Part shown: positions 37,416 to 46,076 of the stretch, piece after piece
How positions within the stretch are numbered: the first letter of the stretch is position 1
Layout of the letters: each line of letters opens with the position of its first letter
From: Actinomadura rayongensis
GTDB taxonomy: Bacteria; Actinomycetota; Actinomycetes; Streptosporangiales; Streptosporangiaceae
Reading direction: 5' to 3'
Assembly: GCF_009831215.1 (NCBI RefSeq)
Contig: NZ_WUTW01000001.1
Coordinates: 1,321,423 to 1,385,422 of the forward strand
Length of the DNA stretch: 64,000 bases
Position numbers and translations under genes: made by a program
The notes under the pieces: generated by a model
Databases searched by the model: none
Told to the model about the DNA's origin: nothing
What the model saw: only the letters and a program-made list of their open reading frames with translations

Positions 37416-39140
37416 ATGACGACCGACGACCCACCCGTCCCCGACGACCCGCCCTCGAAGCCCCGCCCCGCCGCGAACACAGCCGGGCCGGACGCGACCG
37501 CGCGCGATGCGCGTTCGCGAGATTCGGTCTCCGGGGACGCGGAATGGGCCGCAGCGGCCGAAAGCCCGTTCGCTCATCTGGCCGGTCCCGGCACGCGCCC
37601 GGCGGAGAACCCGTTCGGCCACCTGGCGCCGCCGTCCCGCCCGGGGACGGGCGCCGAGTCGCCCTTCGCGCATCTGGCGAAGCCCGCAGGTGAGCGCCCC
37701 GACTCGTCCACGAACCCGTTCGCGCACCTGACCGGCGCGGCCGGGCCGCCCGCGCCCGAACGCACCGAGCCGTCCGCGCCCCAGAACGCCGAGCCGTCTG
37801 CGTCCCCGTCCTCTGGGACGGGTGCCGAGCCGTCCGTGCCCGGGGGCGCCGAGGCGTCCGCGTCCCAGGGGCCTGAGCCGTCTGCGTCCCCGTCCTCCGG
37901 GACGGGCGTCGAGGCGTCGTCGTCCGTGGAGCCCGGAGCAGTGGGTGCGGGGCCGTTCGAGCATCTGCGCTCTGCGGAGGAGAAGGCCCGCCGCGGGGCG
38001 GAAAATCCGTTCGGCCGTCTGGCGCCGCGCGGCGGCGCCTCCTTCAGCGCGGGCGGACGCGGGCAACGCGGCGCCGGTACGCGGAAGCGTTCCGGGGAAC
38101 GCCGCGCATCGTCCGCGCGCCAGAAGGCCGGGGACGACGCCCGGACCCGAGGCCCGGCCGGAGGCGAGACCGGAGACCTGGACGAGTCCCGGGGCAGGCC
38201 TGCCGCCGCTGACCGCGTCGGAGCCGACGGCCGATCTCCAGTGAGAGACCTGGTCGACGGCGACGCCCAAGGCGAGCGCACGCCCCCGCGCGGCGCCGAG
38301 CCCCGAGGCCGAGGCGAGCGCACGCCCCCGCGCGACGGCGAGCCCCGAGGCCGAGGCGGGCACGCGTCCCCGCGCGGCGCCGGGCGTCGGCGCGCCGCCG
38401 GGCCGCGGAGCGATGCCGGATCTCCGAGCGTCGCCGGAACGCAGGGTGACGCCGAGCGGCAACGCGATGCCGGGGCGCAGGACGGTACCGACCGGTTCCA
38501 GGAGGGCGCCGGGCGTGAGGGTGGCGCCGGGCGGCGGCGCGGCGGCGGGGCTCGGCGTGGTGCCGGGTGGGGTGATGGCGAGGGGTCGCGGGACGGTGGG
38601 AGTGATGGCGGCGGGCGGGGGACCGGGCGGGGGGCGCCGGTTGATCCGGAGGCGAGGGCGCGGGAGGTCTGTCTGCGGTTGCTCGCCGCCGCGCCGCGTA
38701 CGCGGGCGCAGCTCGCCGACGCGTTGCGGCGCAAGGACGTCGAGGACGACGTGGCCGAGCGTGTGCTCGGCCGGTTCACCGATGTCGGGCTGATCGACGA
38801 CAAGGCGTTCGCGCAGGCGTGGGTGCGTTCGCGGCACGCGGGGCGGGGGCTCGCGCGGCGGGCGCTGGCGGCGGAGCTGCGGCGGCGCGGCGTCGACTCC
38901 GAGACCGTCGGCGAGGCCGTCGAGGAGCTGGATCCGGACGAGGAGGCGCGCACGGCCCGTGCCCTGGTCGACCGCAAGCTGAGGACGACCCGTGACGTCG
39001 ACCCGGTGAAGCGCACCCGGCGACTCGTCGGGATGCTCGCCCGCAAGGGATACCCGCCGGGCACCGCCTATCGCGTCGTCCGCGAGGCGCTGGAGGCCGA
39101 GGGGGCGGACGTGCCGGACGGCCTCGACCACCTCGACTGA
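37416..39140 (+). CDS. recX: RecX with a long repetitive N-terminal extension
   Basis: A 574-residue ORF. The C-terminal 165 residues are a normal RecX three-helix-repeat domain (EVCLRLLAAAPRTRAQLADA, VLGRFTDVGLIDDKAFAQAW, ARKGYPPGTAYRVVREAL), which modulates RecA filaments. The preceding 405 or so residues are low-complexity, Gly/Ser/Pro/Arg-rich and unlike ordinary RecX (150-270 residues). They contain six copies of a PF-x-[HR]L motif (residues 51-55, 66-70, 83-87, 101-105, 180-184, 198-202) and tandem 14-residue repeats (286-325). High third-position GC and synonymous differences between motif copies support real translation. The ATG lacks a strong ribosome-binding site. No good start lies closer to the RecX domain. 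Confidence 0.82.
   Translation: MTTDDPPVPDDPPSKPRPAANTAGPDATARDARSRDSVSGDAEWAAAAESPFAHLAGPGTRPAENPFGHLAPPSRPGTGAESPFAHLAKPAGERPDSSTNPFAHLTGAAGPPAPERTEPSAPQNAEPSASPSSGTGAEPSVPGGAEASASQGPEPSASPSSGTGVEASSSVEPGAVGAGPFEHLRSAEEKARRGAENPFGRLAPRGGASFSAGGRGQRGAGTRKRSGERRASSARQKAGDDARTRGPAGGETGDLDESRGRPAAADRVGADGRSPVRDLVDGDAQGERTPPRGAEPRGRGERTPPRDGEPRGRGGHASPRGAGRRRAAGPRSDAGSPSVAGTQGDAERQRDAGAQDGTDRFQEGAGREGGAGRRRGGGARRGAGWGDGEGSRDGGSDGGGRGTGRGAPVDPEARAREVCLRLLAAAPRTRAQLADALRRKDVEDDVAERVLGRFTDVGLIDDKAFAQAWVRSRHAGRGLARRALAAELRRRGVDSETVGEAVEELDPDEEARTARALVDRKLRTTRDVDPVKRTRRLVGMLARKGYPPGTAYRVVREALEAEGADVPDGLDHLD
37560..38021 (+). repeat. Six dispersed PF-x-HL motif repeats in recX extension
   Basis: Copies: ESPFAHL (37560-37580), ENPFGHL (37605-37625), ESPFAHL (37656-37676), TNPFAHL (37710-37730), GPFEHL (37950-37967), ENPFGRL (38001-38021). 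Codons vary between copies (GCT CAT, GGC CAC, GCG CAT, GCG CAC, GAG CAT, GGC CGT), so conservation is at the protein level. Confidence 0.85.
38271..38393 (+). repeat. Tandem 42-bp repeats in recX extension
   Basis: Units 38271-38312 and 38313-38354 are nearly identical and encode GERTPPRGAEPRGR and GERTPPRDGEPRGR. A diverged third unit (38355-38393) encodes GGHASPRGAGRRR. Recent duplication is likely. Confidence 0.8.
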
Positions 39141-39210
39141 CCGGGGCGACGAGGTCGGCGGCCGGTCCCGGGCCGGGGCGGTGGGGTCCGGGAGCCGGTG
39201 CTGCGGTGCG

Positions 39211-41163
39211 TCAGCCGAGGTCCAGGGCGGGGACGTCGCGGGGCTCGAAGCCGAGCGTCTGCCCGTAGAAGGACAGTTCGGCCTCCAGGGCGGCCCGGAC
39301 GGTCTCCGCGCGCCGGAAGACGTGCGTCTCGTCCGCGAACGTCAGCCGGGCGTGGCGCACCTTCTTGTCGGCCAGGGCCGCTGCGAACGTCTCGGACTGG
39401 GCGGCGGGCACCACCGGGTCGTCCGCGCCGTGCAGGAGCAGGATCGGGCACGCGTTCGACTCGACGCGCTGCAGCGGCGACCGCTCGTCGTAGGCCCGCT
39501 CGAACCCCGGCAGCGGCCCGATCAGCCCGAACAGGTGCTGGGACTCGAAGTCGTGCGTGGTCGCGGCGAGGTCCTTCGGGTCGCCGATCCCGGCGTAGGC
39601 GGTCGCGGCCTTGAAGACGTCGGTGGCGGTCGCGGCGGCGAGCGCCGTCCAGCCCGACCCGCGGACCGCGAGACGGCCCGGGTCGGCGAACCCGGCGTCG
39701 GCGAGGGCGCGCGCGGCGGACACGGCGTCCTCCACGTCCACGACGCCCCACTGCCGTCGGATGCGCTCCCGGTAGGTGCGGCCGTGGCCGGTCGAACCGC
39801 CGTAGTTGACGTCCACGACGCCGATGCCCCGGCTCGTGAAGTAGGTGCGGACGAGGTCGAGCCGCCGCGACGCGCGCCGCGCGGGACCGTCGTGCACGAA
39901 CACGATGTACGGCGGACGCTCGTCCGCGGGCCCGTCGACGACGGGGTTGGCAGGCTCGTAGACGTAGGCGTGGACGGCGCGCCCGAACGTCCCGTCGAGC
40001 CGGTCCTCGCGCGGCGGCGGCAGGTAGCCCGCGTCGGGCAGCTCGTCCAGCTCGCTGCGCAGCACCTCGGCCGTCCCGGTCGCGGTGTCGACGCGGACGA
40101 GCGACGTCGCGACCCCCGGCCCGCCGCCGATCCCGACGACCGTCGAGCCGGACGCCGACAGCGACGGCGCCCAGTCGTCGTACCCGAGGTCCAGGTCTTC
40201 GAGGTCGAGGGTGTCGGGGTCGTAGAGGCCGAGCCGCTGGTCGCCCTCGCCGTGCAGGACGGCGAGCCGGCCGTCCGCCAGCAGCGCGTACGGCTTGCCG
40301 CCGAGCTGCCACGGCGCGTCGGCGAACTCCTCCTCGGCCGGGTAGAGCGCCTGCGGCGACTCCCCGTACAGGCCGACCTGGTAGACGTTCCACCAGCCGG
40401 GCCAGTCGGACACGACGTAAAGCGCCTGGTCGCTCGCCCACACCGGCGCGAGCGCCGACTCGGTGAGGCCACCCTTCACCGTGCGCGGCGTGACGGCCTT
40501 GCCGTCCTCGATGGCGGCGACGCGGACCTCGGTGCCGTCCCACGGCATCCGGGGGTGGCTCCACTGCACCCAGGCGAGGTGCCCGCCGCCCGGCGACGGC
40601 GTCGGGGAGGCGAAGAAGTGCGCGCCGGTCACGAGTTCGCGGATCGCGCCGGGGTTCTCGGCGGCGGACCCGTCCAGCGGCACCGCGACGATCGCGCGCC
40701 GGATCCCGTCGGGCGTGTGGCCCTCGCAGACGCACCAGATCTCGGTCCCATCGGGCGACAGCACATAGTCGGCGTAGCGCAGGCCGGCCGGACGGGCCGG
40801 TTCGGGCGTCAACGGGCGCGGTTCGGCGTCACCGGGGGCGAGCAACCGCAACCGCTGGTCGTCCGCGTGCGAGAAGACGAGGGAATGGCCCGACTCGGAC
40901 GCGATCGGAAGATAAGAGCGGCCACCGTATTCATGGACGCGCGTGCAGGCGTTCCAAGGAGCGGGCAGGAGTTCGACCGGACGGCCGTCCGCGGCCAAAT
41001 GCATGACCGTGGTCCGGCCGCCCTCGGCGGGACGGGTCTCCTGCCACCACACGTGGGGACCCGAAACGGTGGGGAAACTGAGGCGCACCCGGGCGCGGGC
41101 GACGTCGGCGGCGGAGATGGGGGAGGGCCAGGAGCCGTAGGGGAGGGTCGCACGAGCGGTCAT
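39211..41163 (-). CDS. S9 family (prolyl-oligopeptidase-like) peptidase
   Basis: A 650-residue serine peptidase: N-terminal beta-propeller (about residues 30-390, with repeated strands such as YVLSPDGTEIWCV) and a C-terminal alpha/beta-hydrolase domain. The catalytic residues by position are Ser503 in AVRGSGWTAL, Asp582 in HGADDPVVP and His614 in DETHVF. The nucleophile elbow is G-S-G-W rather than the usual G-S-Y/A-G-G. No signal peptide is seen, so it is cytoplasmic and probably trims peptides. ATG 41163 gives the usual N-terminus (MTARATLPYGSWPSPI). An in-frame ATG at 41202 is possible. It is downstream of the monooxygenase gene by 89 bases in the same direction. Confidence 0.9.
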   Translation of the reverse strand: MTARATLPYGSWPSPISAADVARARVRLSFPTVSGPHVWWQETRPAEGGRTTVMHLAADGRPVELLPAPWNACTRVHEYGGRSYLPIASESGHSLVFSHADDQRLRLLAPGDAEPRPLTPEPARPAGLRYADYVLSPDGTEIWCVCEGHTPDGIRRAIVAVPLDGSAAENPGAIRELVTGAHFFASPTPSPGGGHLAWVQWSHPRMPWDGTEVRVAAIEDGKAVTPRTVKGGLTESALAPVWASDQALYVVSDWPGWWNVYQVGLYGESPQALYPAEEEFADAPWQLGGKPYALLADGRLAVLHGEGDQRLGLYDPDTLDLEDLDLGYDDWAPSLSASGSTVVGIGGGPGVATSLVRVDTATGTAEVLRSELDELPDAGYLPPPREDRLDGTFGRAVHAYVYEPANPVVDGPADERPPYIVFVHDGPARRASRRLDLVRTYFTSRGIGVVDVNYGGSTGHGRTYRERIRRQWGVVDVEDAVSAARALADAGFADPGRLAVRGSGWTALAAATATDVFKAATAYAGIGDPKDLAATTHDFESQHLFGLIGPLPGFERAYDERSPLQRVESNACPILLLHGADDPVVPAAQSETFAAALADKKVRHARLTFADETHVFRRAETVRAALEAELSFYGQTLGFEPRDVPALDLG

Positions 41164-41252
41164 ATGCGAATGGTCCCGCATCGAGGGATCGGTTGGGGCC
41201 ATGACGGGGCAGTTGACCTCCAAAAGAAACAAGCCTCGCGAGCGGGAGGGTC

Positions 41253-42347
41253 TCAGACTCCCGTGACGATCTCCGCACCCGGCGCGCGCGTCCCGCCGAG
41301 CGCGCCGCCGAGCATGGCGGCGATCTCGCGCACGGCCGCGCGACCCGCCCGGTTCGCCCCGATCGTGCTGGCCGACGGCCCGTACCCGAGCATGTGGACG
41401 CGCGGGTCGGCGGCGACGCGAGTGGTGAGCGCGCCGTCCAGCGCGACGCCGCCGCCCGGCCCGCGCAGGCCGAGCGGCGCGAGGTGGTCGAGCGCGGCGC
41501 GGAACCCGGTGGCCCACAGGATCACGTCGGCGTCGAACGCGGTGCCGTCGGCCCAGACGACGCCGTCCGGCACGACGCGCGCGAACATCGGCCGCCGGGC
41601 GAGCACGCCGCGTTCGATGCCGTCCCGCACCTCGGGCGTCAGCGCGAGCCCGGTCGCGCCGACGACGCTGCCCGGCGGCAGCCCGGCCCGGACGCGCTCG
41701 GCGACGCGCGCGACCGACGAGCGGCCCGCCTCGGCGTCGAACGGCCCGTCCCGCCACACCGGCGGACGGCGCGTGACCCACGCGGTCGCGGCGGCCACGC
41801 CCGCGATCTCCAGCAGCGCCTGGACGCCGGACGCGCCGCCCCCGACGACGACCACGCGCCGTCCGGCGAACGCGTCCGGCCCCCGGTAGTCGGCGGTGTG
41901 GAGCTGACGGCCCCGGAACGTCTCGCGGCCCGGGTAGTAGGGCCAGAACGGCCGCTCCCAGGTCCCGGTCGCGTTGATCAGGGCGCGGGCGCGGTACGGC
42001 CCGCCGGACGTGCTGAGCAGCAGCCGCCCGTCCGGTTCGCTCGTGACCAGGGAGACGTCCACCGGGCGCCGGACGTCGAGGCCCATCTCCCGCTCGTACC
42101 GGCCGAAGTACTCGGCGACGACGTCCGCGGCGGGCCGGGACGGATCGGGCACGCCGAGCGGCAGGCCCGGAAGATCGTGGATGTGGTGCGTGCGGCCGAG
42201 CGTGAGCGTCGGCCAGCGGTGGCGCCACGCGCCGCCGGGGCCGTCCGCGTGGTCGAGCACGACCGACGACAGGTCCGTGCGGCGCAGGAAATAACCCGCC
42301 GAGAGCCCGGCCTGCCCGGCGCCGATCACCGCGACGTCCACGTTCAT
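41253..42347 (-). CDS. FAD-dependent flavin-containing monooxygenase-like oxidoreductase
   Basis: A 364-residue, two-dinucleotide-binding protein of the CzcO/flavin-monooxygenase type. The FAD motif VAVIGAGQAGLSAGYFLRR lies at the N-terminus, [17 protein letters not shown] contacts flavin, RVVVVGGGASGVQALLEIAG binds NAD(P)H, and ILWATGFRAALDHLAPLGLR is the late FAD motif. Related enzymes hydroxylate or Baeyer-Villiger oxidise small organic molecules. The substrate is unknown. The ATG at 42347 is directly before the first beta strand. It follows the gluABCD operon in the same direction, 53 bases after gluD, so some co-transcription is possible. Confidence 0.85.
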   Translation of the reverse strand: MNVDVAVIGAGQAGLSAGYFLRRTDLSSVVLDHADGPGGAWRHRWPTLTLGRTHHIHDLPGLPLGVPDPSRPAADVVAEYFGRYEREMGLDVRRPVDVSLVTSEPDGRLLLSTSGGPYRARALINATGTWERPFWPYYPGRETFRGRQLHTADYRGPDAFAGRRVVVVGGGASGVQALLEIAGVAAATAWVTRRPPVWRDGPFDAEAGRSSVARVAERVRAGLPPGSVVGATGLALTPEVRDGIERGVLARRPMFARVVPDGVVWADGTAFDADVILWATGFRAALDHLAPLGLRGPGGGVALDGALTTRVAADPRVHMLGYGPSASTIGANRAGRAAVREIAAMLGGALGGTRAPGAEIVTGV

Positions 42348-42400
42348 GTCGGCCAGAACCGCACGGGGCGCCGCCGGATTCCCCGGCGGCGCCCCACGGC

Positions 42401-43387
42401 TCAGTCGGCTCCGGTGGCCGTGCCCGTCGCGGACATGCCCGGCGCGGGCGGCGCCCCGCCCGCGCCCATCGTCGGGGCGGCCGTCCGGCGGCTGCCGCGG
42501 CTGCGCCGCTCCAGCCAGACCGCCAGTCGGCTGATCGCCAGGTTCAGCGCGATGTAGATCGCGCCGACGACGATCCCGGCCTGGAGGATGTTGTTGTGGA
42601 AGTTCGGCGGGATCTCGCGGAACGCCTGCTTCAGCAGCTCCGGGTACGCGATGATCACGCCGATCGCGGTGTCCTTGAGCAGGACGACGATCTGCGCCAC
42701 GATCGCGGGCATCATCACGGTCACGGCCTGCGGCAGCAGGATCCGCAGCAGCACGCCGCTCTTGCGCAGCCCGATCGCGTACCCCGCCTCGGCCTGCCCC
42801 TTCGGCACCGCGTTGATCCCGGCCCGGACGATCTCGGCGAACACCGAGCCGTTGTACATGACCAGGCCGAACACCACGGCGGCGAACGCCGGGACGGTGA
42901 CGGTCCCCGCGTTGATCTCCACGCCGAAGATCGAGAAGAAGTTGTCGACCAGGACCCGCTGCAGCGTCCCGAACGACGACTCGGCGATCACCGGGCTGAT
43001 CTTGTTGGGCAGGAAGAACGCCAGGAAGATCATGATCAGCAGCGGCATCGCGCGGAAGAACTCCACGATGACGCCGCAGGGAACGCGGATCCACCAGTGG
43101 TCCGACAGCCGTCCGATGCCGAACAGCGCGCCGAAGATCAGCGCGAGCACGGTCGCGACGGCCGCCGCGCCCAGCGTGTTCTTGAGTCCGGGCAGGATGA
43201 AGTTGCGCCAGATCTGGCCCTTGAGGAACGGGTTCCACAGCTCCCCGGCCCACTGCCCCTTGGCGTTCATCCGCCACACGAACAGGGCGGCGAGGCCGAG
43301 GAGCAGCAGCGACGCGACGACCGTGATGATCCGGTTGCGCGCGCGGGCGCGCGGCCCGGGGACGTCGAAGAGGACTCCGGCGCTCAT
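42401..43387 (-). CDS. gluD: Glutamate-type amino acid ABC transporter permease
   Basis: A 328-residue polar-amino-acid permease. It has a first membrane segment after a basic start (RIITVVASLLLLGLAALFVW), the HisMQ core (GLKNTLGAAAVATVLALIFG, AEIVRAGINAVPKGQAEAGY) and an EAA loop. A Gly/Pro/Ala-rich tail of about 35 residues ends the protein. It overlaps the gluC stop by 4 bases. By operon order (ATPase, binding protein, permease, permease) it corresponds to GluD of the actinobacterial glutamate importer. Confidence 0.9.
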   Translation of the reverse strand: MSAGVLFDVPGPRARARNRIITVVASLLLLGLAALFVWRMNAKGQWAGELWNPFLKGQIWRNFILPGLKNTLGAAAVATVLALIFGALFGIGRLSDHWWIRVPCGVIVEFFRAMPLLIMIFLAFFLPNKISPVIAESSFGTLQRVLVDNFFSIFGVEINAGTVTVPAFAAVVFGLVMYNGSVFAEIVRAGINAVPKGQAEAGYAIGLRKSGVLLRILLPQAVTVMMPAIVAQIVVLLKDTAIGVIIAYPELLKQAFREIPPNFHNNILQAGIVVGAIYIALNLAISRLAVWLERRSRGSRRTAAPTMGAGGAPPAPGMSATGTATGAD

Positions 43388-44082
43388 CGGGCCACCGCCG
43401 TTCGCTTGGCCAGCCAGCCGAAGAAGTACCCGGTCGGCAGGACGAGGATGAGGAACCCGGCGGCGACCCCGAGGAACAGCGGGATCGCGCCGCTGGTGAA
43501 GGACGGCAGGTCCAGCAGCGTCTTCATCTCGGTGACCACCTCGGAGTAGCTCGCCGCGGTCGCCACCGTCGTGTTCTTGATCATGGCGATGAACACGCTG
43601 CCGAGCGGGGCGATGACGGCCCGGAACGCCTGCGGCAGGATGACCATCCGCAGCGACTGGGAGAACGTCAGGCCGATCGACCGCGCCGCCTCGGCCTGGC
43701 CGATCGGGACCGTGTTGATGCCCGACCGCAGCGCCTCGCAGACGAACGCGCCGGTGTAGCCGGACAGGCCGAGCACCGCCCACCAGTAGTACGTCGTGCC
43801 GCTGTCGTCGGAGAACGTCAGCCCGAGGGTGTCGTTCAGCCCGAGGGAGCACATGATCAGCACGAGCGTCAGCGGGGTGTTGCGGACGATGTTGACGTAA
43901 CCGGTCCCCGCGGCCCGCAGGACGGGGACGGGCGAGACGCGCAGGCTCGCCAGGACCGTCCCGATGACCAGCGAGAACACCCCGGCGAGCGCGGCCAGGC
44001 GGATCGTCGCCCAAAAGCCCCGGAGGATGGCGTCGATGTTGTCGAAGAACGGGCCGAAATCGAGCAGGTCGGAGAGTGACAT
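43384..44082 (-). CDS. gluC: Glutamate-type amino acid ABC transporter permease
   Basis: A 232-residue HisMQ-type permease (MSLSDLLDFGPFFDNIDAIL at the start, EALRSGINTVPIGQAEAARS in the EAA region). It should pair with the downstream permease, whose start overlaps its stop. It lies 83 bases after the binding-protein gene, with a strong hairpin in the gap that may lower permease expression relative to binding protein. Exact substrate (glutamate, glutamine or aspartate) cannot be read from the permease. Confidence 0.91.
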   Translation of the reverse strand: MSLSDLLDFGPFFDNIDAILRGFWATIRLAALAGVFSLVIGTVLASLRVSPVPVLRAAGTGYVNIVRNTPLTLVLIMCSLGLNDTLGLTFSDDSGTTYYWWAVLGLSGYTGAFVCEALRSGINTVPIGQAEAARSIGLTFSQSLRMVILPQAFRAVIAPLGSVFIAMIKNTTVATAASYSEVVTEMKTLLDLPSFTSGAIPLFLGVAAGFLILVLPTGYFFGWLAKRTAVAR

Positions 44083-44107
44083 GGCGTTCCAGCGGGTGAA
44101 GGCCGCA

Positions 44108-44143
44108 CCGGCGCGCGCCCGCGGGTCGGGCGGGGCGCGCCGG
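44108..44143 (-). promoter_or_regulatory. Intercistronic hairpin between gluB and gluC
   Basis: A perfect 9-bp stem CCGGCGCGC/GCGCGCCGG (44108-44116 with 44135-44143), extended inward by GCCC/GGGC, sits 22 bases past the gluB stop. Such hairpins commonly stabilise binding-protein mRNA or partly terminate. Confidence 0.55.
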
Positions 44144-44165
44144 GGCGGCGGGCCTCAGTTCCGGA

Positions 44166-45035
44166 TCAGGCGCAGGTCTCGAACGGAGGCACGGTGGTCA
44201 CCGGCTTCAGGCCGGTCCCGCCGAAGTACTTGTCCAGGAGGGTCTTGGCCGTGCCGTCGGAGTACATCTTCGTGATGGCGTCGTCGACGGCCTTGCAGGT
44301 CGCGGTGTCGCCCTTCTTGATCCCGACGCCGTACTTCTCGTCGGTGAACGGCTGGTTGATGACCTTGAACGAGCCCTTCTGCTGGCTCGCGAACCCGGCG
44401 AGGATCAGGTCGTCGGTGCTGACGGCGTCGACCGCGCCGGTCTTCAGCTTGGCGGCGCACTCGGAGTAGCCCGACGCGTCCACGAGGTTGACGCCCTTGA
44501 TGTTGAGCTTGCCGTCCGGCGGCGGCTCGGTGACGCGGCGGAACGAGTTCGACCCGGCCGCCTTGCAGAGCTTCTTGCCCTTGAGGTCCTGCGGCTTGGT
44601 GATCGTGTTGTCGTCCGCGCGGACCATCGTGTCCTGGTGCGCGATGTAGTACGGGCCGCCGAACGTGATCTGCTGCTTGCGCGCGTCGGTGATGGAGTAG
44701 GTCGCGATGACGAGGTCGACCTGGCCGCCGCCGAGGAAGGCCTCGCGGTTCTCCGACCGGGCCTCCTTGAACGTGATGCCGCTTTCCGGGACGCCGAGCT
44801 GCTTGGCGATGTACCGGGCGACGTCCACGTCGAATCCCTCGAAGGTGCCGTCCGGCTTCTTCAGCCCGAGGGCGGGCTGGTCGTACTTGATGCCGATCGT
44901 GATCTTCTTGGAGTCCTTGGCCTTCTGGACGACGGATTTGGCGTCCGTCTTCTCCGAGTCGCTGCCGCAGGCGGTCACGGCCAACGACAGGGCGGTCGCC
45001 GCGCCGATGAGGGCGCCGAAACGACGAAGTCGCAT
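44166..45035 (-). CDS. gluB: Glutamate-type ABC transporter substrate-binding lipoprotein
   Basis: A 289-residue family-3 solute-binding protein. The signal peptide ends in a lipobox (LSLAVTAC). The mature domain contains KITIGIKYDQPALGLKKPDG, FEGFDVDVARYIAKQLGV, RSENREAFLGGGQVDLVIAT and TYSITDARKQQITFGGPYY, typical of glutamate/glutamine/aspartate binders. It is extracytoplasmic. ATG 45035 was chosen over GTG 45053 because the AAGGTAGCGAAAGC ribosome-binding sequence precedes it. It lies second in the gluABCD operon, 60 bases after gluA. Confidence 0.93.
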   Translation of the reverse strand: MRLRRFGALIGAATALSLAVTACGSDSEKTDAKSVVQKAKDSKKITIGIKYDQPALGLKKPDGTFEGFDVDVARYIAKQLGVPESGITFKEARSENREAFLGGGQVDLVIATYSITDARKQQITFGGPYYIAHQDTMVRADDNTITKPQDLKGKKLCKAAGSNSFRRVTEPPPDGKLNIKGVNLVDASGYSECAAKLKTGAVDAVSTDDLILAGFASQQKGSFKVINQPFTDEKYGVGIKKGDTATCKAVDDAITKMYSDGTAKTLLDKYFGGTGLKPVTTVPPFETCA

Positions 45036-45095
45036 GCTTTCGCTACCTTTCACTTCTGTCGGCTTGCCGACGAGTCACGCGGGGGCTTCGCGGGC

Positions 45096-45890
45096 TCAGT
45101 GGGTGAGGATCTTGGACAGGAAGTCCTTGGCGCGGTCGCTCTGCGGATTGGTGAAGAACTCCTCCGGGGAGTTCGCCTCCACGATCTGACCGTCGGCCAT
45201 GAAGACCACCTGCTGCGCGGCGCGCCGCGCGAAACCCATCTCGTGGGTGACGACGATCATCGTCATGCCGTCGCGGGCGAGCCCGGTCATGACGTCGAGG
45301 ACCTCGTTGATCATCTCGGGGTCGAGGGCCGAGGTCGGCTCGTCGAACAGGATGACCTTGGGACGCATGGCGAGCGAGCGGGCGATCGCCGCGCGCTGCT
45401 GCTGCCCGCCCGAGAGCTGCGCCGGGTATTTCTGCGCCTGATTGGCGATCCCGACGCGGTCGAGCAGTTCCATGGCCCGTTTCTCGACCGTCTCCCTGCT
45501 TTCCTTGCGCACCTTCAGCGGCCCGAGCGTGACGTTCTCCAGGATCGTCTTGTGGGCGAAGAGGTTGAACGACTGGAAGACCATGCCGACGTCCGCGCGC
45601 AGCCGCGCGAGATCGCGGCCCTCCTGCGGAAGGGGCTTTCCGTCGACGAGGATGGTGCCGGAGTCGATGGGCTCCAGCCGGTTGATCGACCGGCAGAGGG
45701 TCGATTTACCGCTGCCGGACGGGCCGATGATGACGACGACCTCGCCCCGGGCGACGGTGAGATTGACGTCCCGCAGGACGTGCAGTTCCCCGAAGTGCTT
45801 GTTGACGTCCCTGACCTCGACCAGGGGGCCGTCCGCCCGGTCCGTGCCGCCGGGCACGGACGGTTCCGCCCCGCCTTTGCTGTCCGTCAT
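45096..45890 (-). CDS. gluA: Glutamate-type amino acid ABC transporter ATP-binding protein
   Basis: A 264-residue ABC ATPase. Walker A is GPSGSGKST, the Q-loop MVFQSFNLFAHKT, the signature LSGGQQQR, Walker B VILFDEPTSALDPE and the H-loop VTHEM. LEPIDSGTILVDG is typical of polar-amino-acid importers. The N-terminus has about 25 extra polar residues before VEVRDVNKHFG. The ATG at 45890 gives MTDSKGGAEPSVPGG. It is the first gene of gluABCD and divergent from miaB across 186 bases. The AT-rich part of this gap (45970-46015) probably contains one or both promoters, with no clear operator. Confidence 0.93.
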   Translation of the reverse strand: MTDSKGGAEPSVPGGTDRADGPLVEVRDVNKHFGELHVLRDVNLTVARGEVVVIIGPSGSGKSTLCRSINRLEPIDSGTILVDGKPLPQEGRDLARLRADVGMVFQSFNLFAHKTILENVTLGPLKVRKESRETVEKRAMELLDRVGIANQAQKYPAQLSGGQQQRAAIARSLAMRPKVILFDEPTSALDPEMINEVLDVMTGLARDGMTMIVVTHEMGFARRAAQQVVFMADGQIVEANSPEEFFTNPQSDRAKDFLSKILTH

Positions 45891-46076
45891 GCCGCGTGAC
45901 TCTACGGGACGGGTATTACCGGCCAGGCCACCAAGGGGTCCCGATCCGATCACAAATCTGCACGTCGGCGCCCTTCATCGTGTATTCAAGAGAGACACTT
46001 TACGATTTCTTGGTGTTCTGGCCGGGGGATGACCGGGGCGCGCCCGGGCCGCCGTGCCGCGTACCCTGGACCGGTC

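Noticed and set aside
37392..39131. Long open frames opposite and beside recX
   Set aside because: The reverse strand is also open for more than 490 codons, but its translations are Arg/Gly/Pro-rich without domains, while the forward frame carries RecX and conserved PF-x-HL motifs. High GC alone keeps reverse frames open.
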